From positions 58,368-122,367 of the forward strand of contig JAJEDJ010000047.1 in assembly GCA_022821545.1 (NCBI GenBank): 64,000 bases of DNA, in the 5' to 3' direction. The DNA is from Caldilineaceae bacterium. GTDB lineage: Bacteria; Chloroflexota; Anaerolineae; Caldilineales; Caldilineaceae. Every line of letters starts with the position of its first letter. Positions within the stretch are counted from its first letter, which is position 1. The notes under the pieces were generated by a model. That model worked only from the letters and a program-made list of their open reading frames with translations, was not told the DNA's origin and did no database searches. A program made the translations under genes and the position numbers. Below are positions 62,981-64,000 of the stretch, piece by piece.

Positions 62981-63211
62981 ATGCTCGCCATTAATGAGAA
63001 ACTCTATCCCGGCGATCTGGTCCAGATGCGTAAAGCCCATCCTTGCGGGGGCGACAGCTGGGAAATCGTTCGCGTGGGCGCCGACATCGGCCTGCTCTGT
63101 GAATCCTGTGGACGCCGCGTCCTTTTGCCCCGCCGCAAGTTTGCCCGCGGCGTCAGGAGATTTCTGCGCCGCAGTCCACAAGCACTGAAAGATTCGGAAA
63201 GTCCTGACTAG
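62981..63211 (+). CDS. DUF951 family small protein
   Basis: The 76-residue protein matches the DUF951 pattern: [50 protein letters not shown]. Three Cys (PCGG, CESCG) may bind zinc. The family is conserved in Firmicutes and Chloroflexi and has no established function; it is often next to genes of ribosome assembly. It is the last chromosomal gene before the IS66 element. Confidence 0.88.
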   Translation: MLAINEKLYPGDLVQMRKAHPCGGDSWEIVRVGADIGLLCESCGRRVLLPRRKFARGVRRFLRRSPQALKDSESPD

Positions 63212-63314
63212 AACGGCGAGCCTGCCCAACGCCGCGCCTACAGCGCAAACCGGACAACGGCGCGGCCGGGAGCAACTTTTCTAACGCTTTTGATGCTACT
63301 TTCCGGGAGGATTG

Positions 63315-64000
63315 GTAACTACTAAGCCTACCTAGTCGCAGGAAGGCAGTGCCGGAATTCTGTTGGTTGTAGTAGAGTAAAAGGCATGAGTGAATTCAAG
63401 GGAGCAAGTCGTGAGCAACTAGAGCAGCTATATCGCGAGAGCCTTGCGTTGAACCGGGCCTTGCGTCAGCAAGTGGCAGAGCAACAGGCCATGATCCAAC
63501 TGCTGCAGGAACAGACTGCGACACAGCAGGCGTTGATCCAGAAAATGCAGGATCAACTGGCGAAAGACAGTCACAACAGCGGCAAGCCGCCGAGCAGCGA
63601 TGGTTTGAAGAAAGGTAAGCGCAAGAGTCTGCGCCGCTCTGGCCAGCGGCCGCGCGGGGGGCAACGCGGGCACAAAGGACGGACCTTGATGCAGGTGGCG
63701 GAACCGGACCATGTCATCGTGCATAGGCTGACGGATTGCCCGCACTGTCAGACAGAGTTGGAGGCAGTGGCTGCCCAGCGGCATGAGAAATGGCAGGTAT
63801 TCGACATCCCGCCTGCCCGCATCGAAGTGACAGAGCATCAGGCAGAGGTGAAGCAGTGTCCTGGCTGTGGTGTGTGCGTAAAGGGAGAGTTTCCCGCCAA
63901 CGTGAGTCAGCCGACCCAGTATGGTCTGCGTCTGAAGGCAGTCGCCTGCTACCTCTACAGCCAACAGTTCATCCCCCTGGCGCGCATCAGGGAGTTGCTG
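63315..64000 (+). mobile_element. IS66-family insertion sequence, left part
   Basis: The element is defined by the transposase. A GTAA at 63315 is the usual first four bases of IS66-type ends, so the left end is placed there by inference; the right end is outside the window. The whole left end from 63315 to 63385 is non-coding. Element genes of the TnpA/TnpB type that usually precede TnpC are missing, so this is the simple form with the transposase only. Confidence 0.65.
63386..64000 (+). CDS. IS66-family transposase (TnpC-like), 3' truncated by the window
   Basis: The frame starts at ATG 63386 and is open to the last base (205 residues visible). Residues 1-60 form a coiled coil (REQLEQLYRESLALNRALRQQ...), followed by the IS66 motif NSGKPPSSDG, a basic RRSGQRPRGGQRGHKG segment and the zinc-finger-like pairs CPHC (C118, C121) and CPGCGVC. 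ACYLYSQQFIPLARIRELL leads into the catalytic DDE region that lies beyond the window. It has no stop codon in the window, so a caller requiring complete frames would miss it. Confidence 0.93.
   Translation, partial: MSEFKGASREQLEQLYRESLALNRALRQQVAEQQAMIQLLQEQTATQQALIQKMQDQLAKDSHNSGKPPSSDGLKKGKRKSLRRSGQRPRGGQRGHKGRTLMQVAEPDHVIVHRLTDCPHCQTELEAVAAQRHEKWQVFDIPPARIEVTEHQAEVKQCPGCGVCVKGEFPANVSQPTQYGLRLKAVACYLYSQQFIPLARIRELL

Noticed and set aside
63428..63964. 178-residue minus-strand frame in the IS66 region
   Set aside because: It lies opposite the transposase, which has clear IS66 motifs in the plus frame.

Overview
The window is a high-GC bacterial chromosome segment whose gene content fits the phylum Chloroflexota, most likely a Caldilineales/Anaerolineae-type lineage. 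This assignment is an inference. It rests on the many phytanoyl-CoA-dioxygenase-like (PhyH) genes, a YfhO-type membrane protein, a PdtaS/PdtaR-type two-component pair, paired heterodimeric ABC exporters and a DUF951 protein. No rRNA or other decisive phylogenetic marker is present. Many start codons are GTG, and two transcripts look leaderless.

Layout. 1-4.6 kb: end of a VOC-fold gene, E2 and E3 of a 2-oxoacid dehydrogenase complex, an MNT/HEPN toxin-antitoxin pair and a hotdog thioesterase. 4.7-12.1 kb (minus strand): AmaP-ScpB, YfhO, a GT2 glycosyltransferase, an ANTAR response regulator and its PdtaS-type histidine kinase. 12.3-14.6 kb: tRNA-Pro(CGG), a PhyH enzyme and a Gfo/Idh/MocA oxidoreductase. 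15-19.4 kb: a heterodimeric ABC exporter with a clear promoter and terminator, then a cyclophilin. 19.8-25.7 kb: a CoA-transferase, a DUF898-type membrane protein, SelD, Hsp20 and a heptad-repeat protein. 25.8-29.8 kb: dnaE. 30.1-36.8 kb: rhamnose genes rhaAB facing three PhyH genes and a zinc alcohol dehydrogenase. 36.9-44.4 kb: fabF-fabH with a divergent MarR regulator and a second heterodimeric ABC exporter. 44.5-50.4 kb: a tethered GH3-like protein and uvrB. 50.5-56.4 kb: an XRE remnant, a gyrA-like gene, an ECF sigma operon and dnaN. 56.4-63.2 kb: a HigA remnant, a fifth PhyH enzyme, an S51-like/CysS-tail fusion, a membrane/spermidine-synthase fusion, a PIG-L deacetylase, a bactofilin-like membrane protein and DUF951. 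From 63.3 kb an IS66-family element runs off the end.

The strongest finds are the following. (1) SelD appears to be a selenoprotein: the reading frame crosses an in-frame UGA at the catalytic position (residue 17), with a SECIS-like hairpin downstream, so standard gene calling truncates it. (2) A perfect CGAAC-N4-GTTCG SOS (LexA) box overlaps the predicted start of transcription of uvrB. (3) An 11-bp-periodic CGTAG array lies between the GH3 gene and uvrB. (4) A GyrA-like protein has a degenerate GyrA box and a long basic histone-like tail. (5) An S51-like protein carries a cysteinyl-tRNA-synthetase-type C-terminal tail. (6) Truncated HTH genes (XRE, HigA) sit beside gyrA and dnaN. (7) The MNT protein has a widened GS-to-DxD spacing.

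Functionally, the window mixes housekeeping replication and repair genes (dnaE, dnaN, gyrA, uvrB, scpB) and lipid synthesis with accessory catabolic genes (rhamnose, PhyH/MDR/Gfo-Idh) and envelope genes. All family assignments come from reading motifs by eye; no database search was run.
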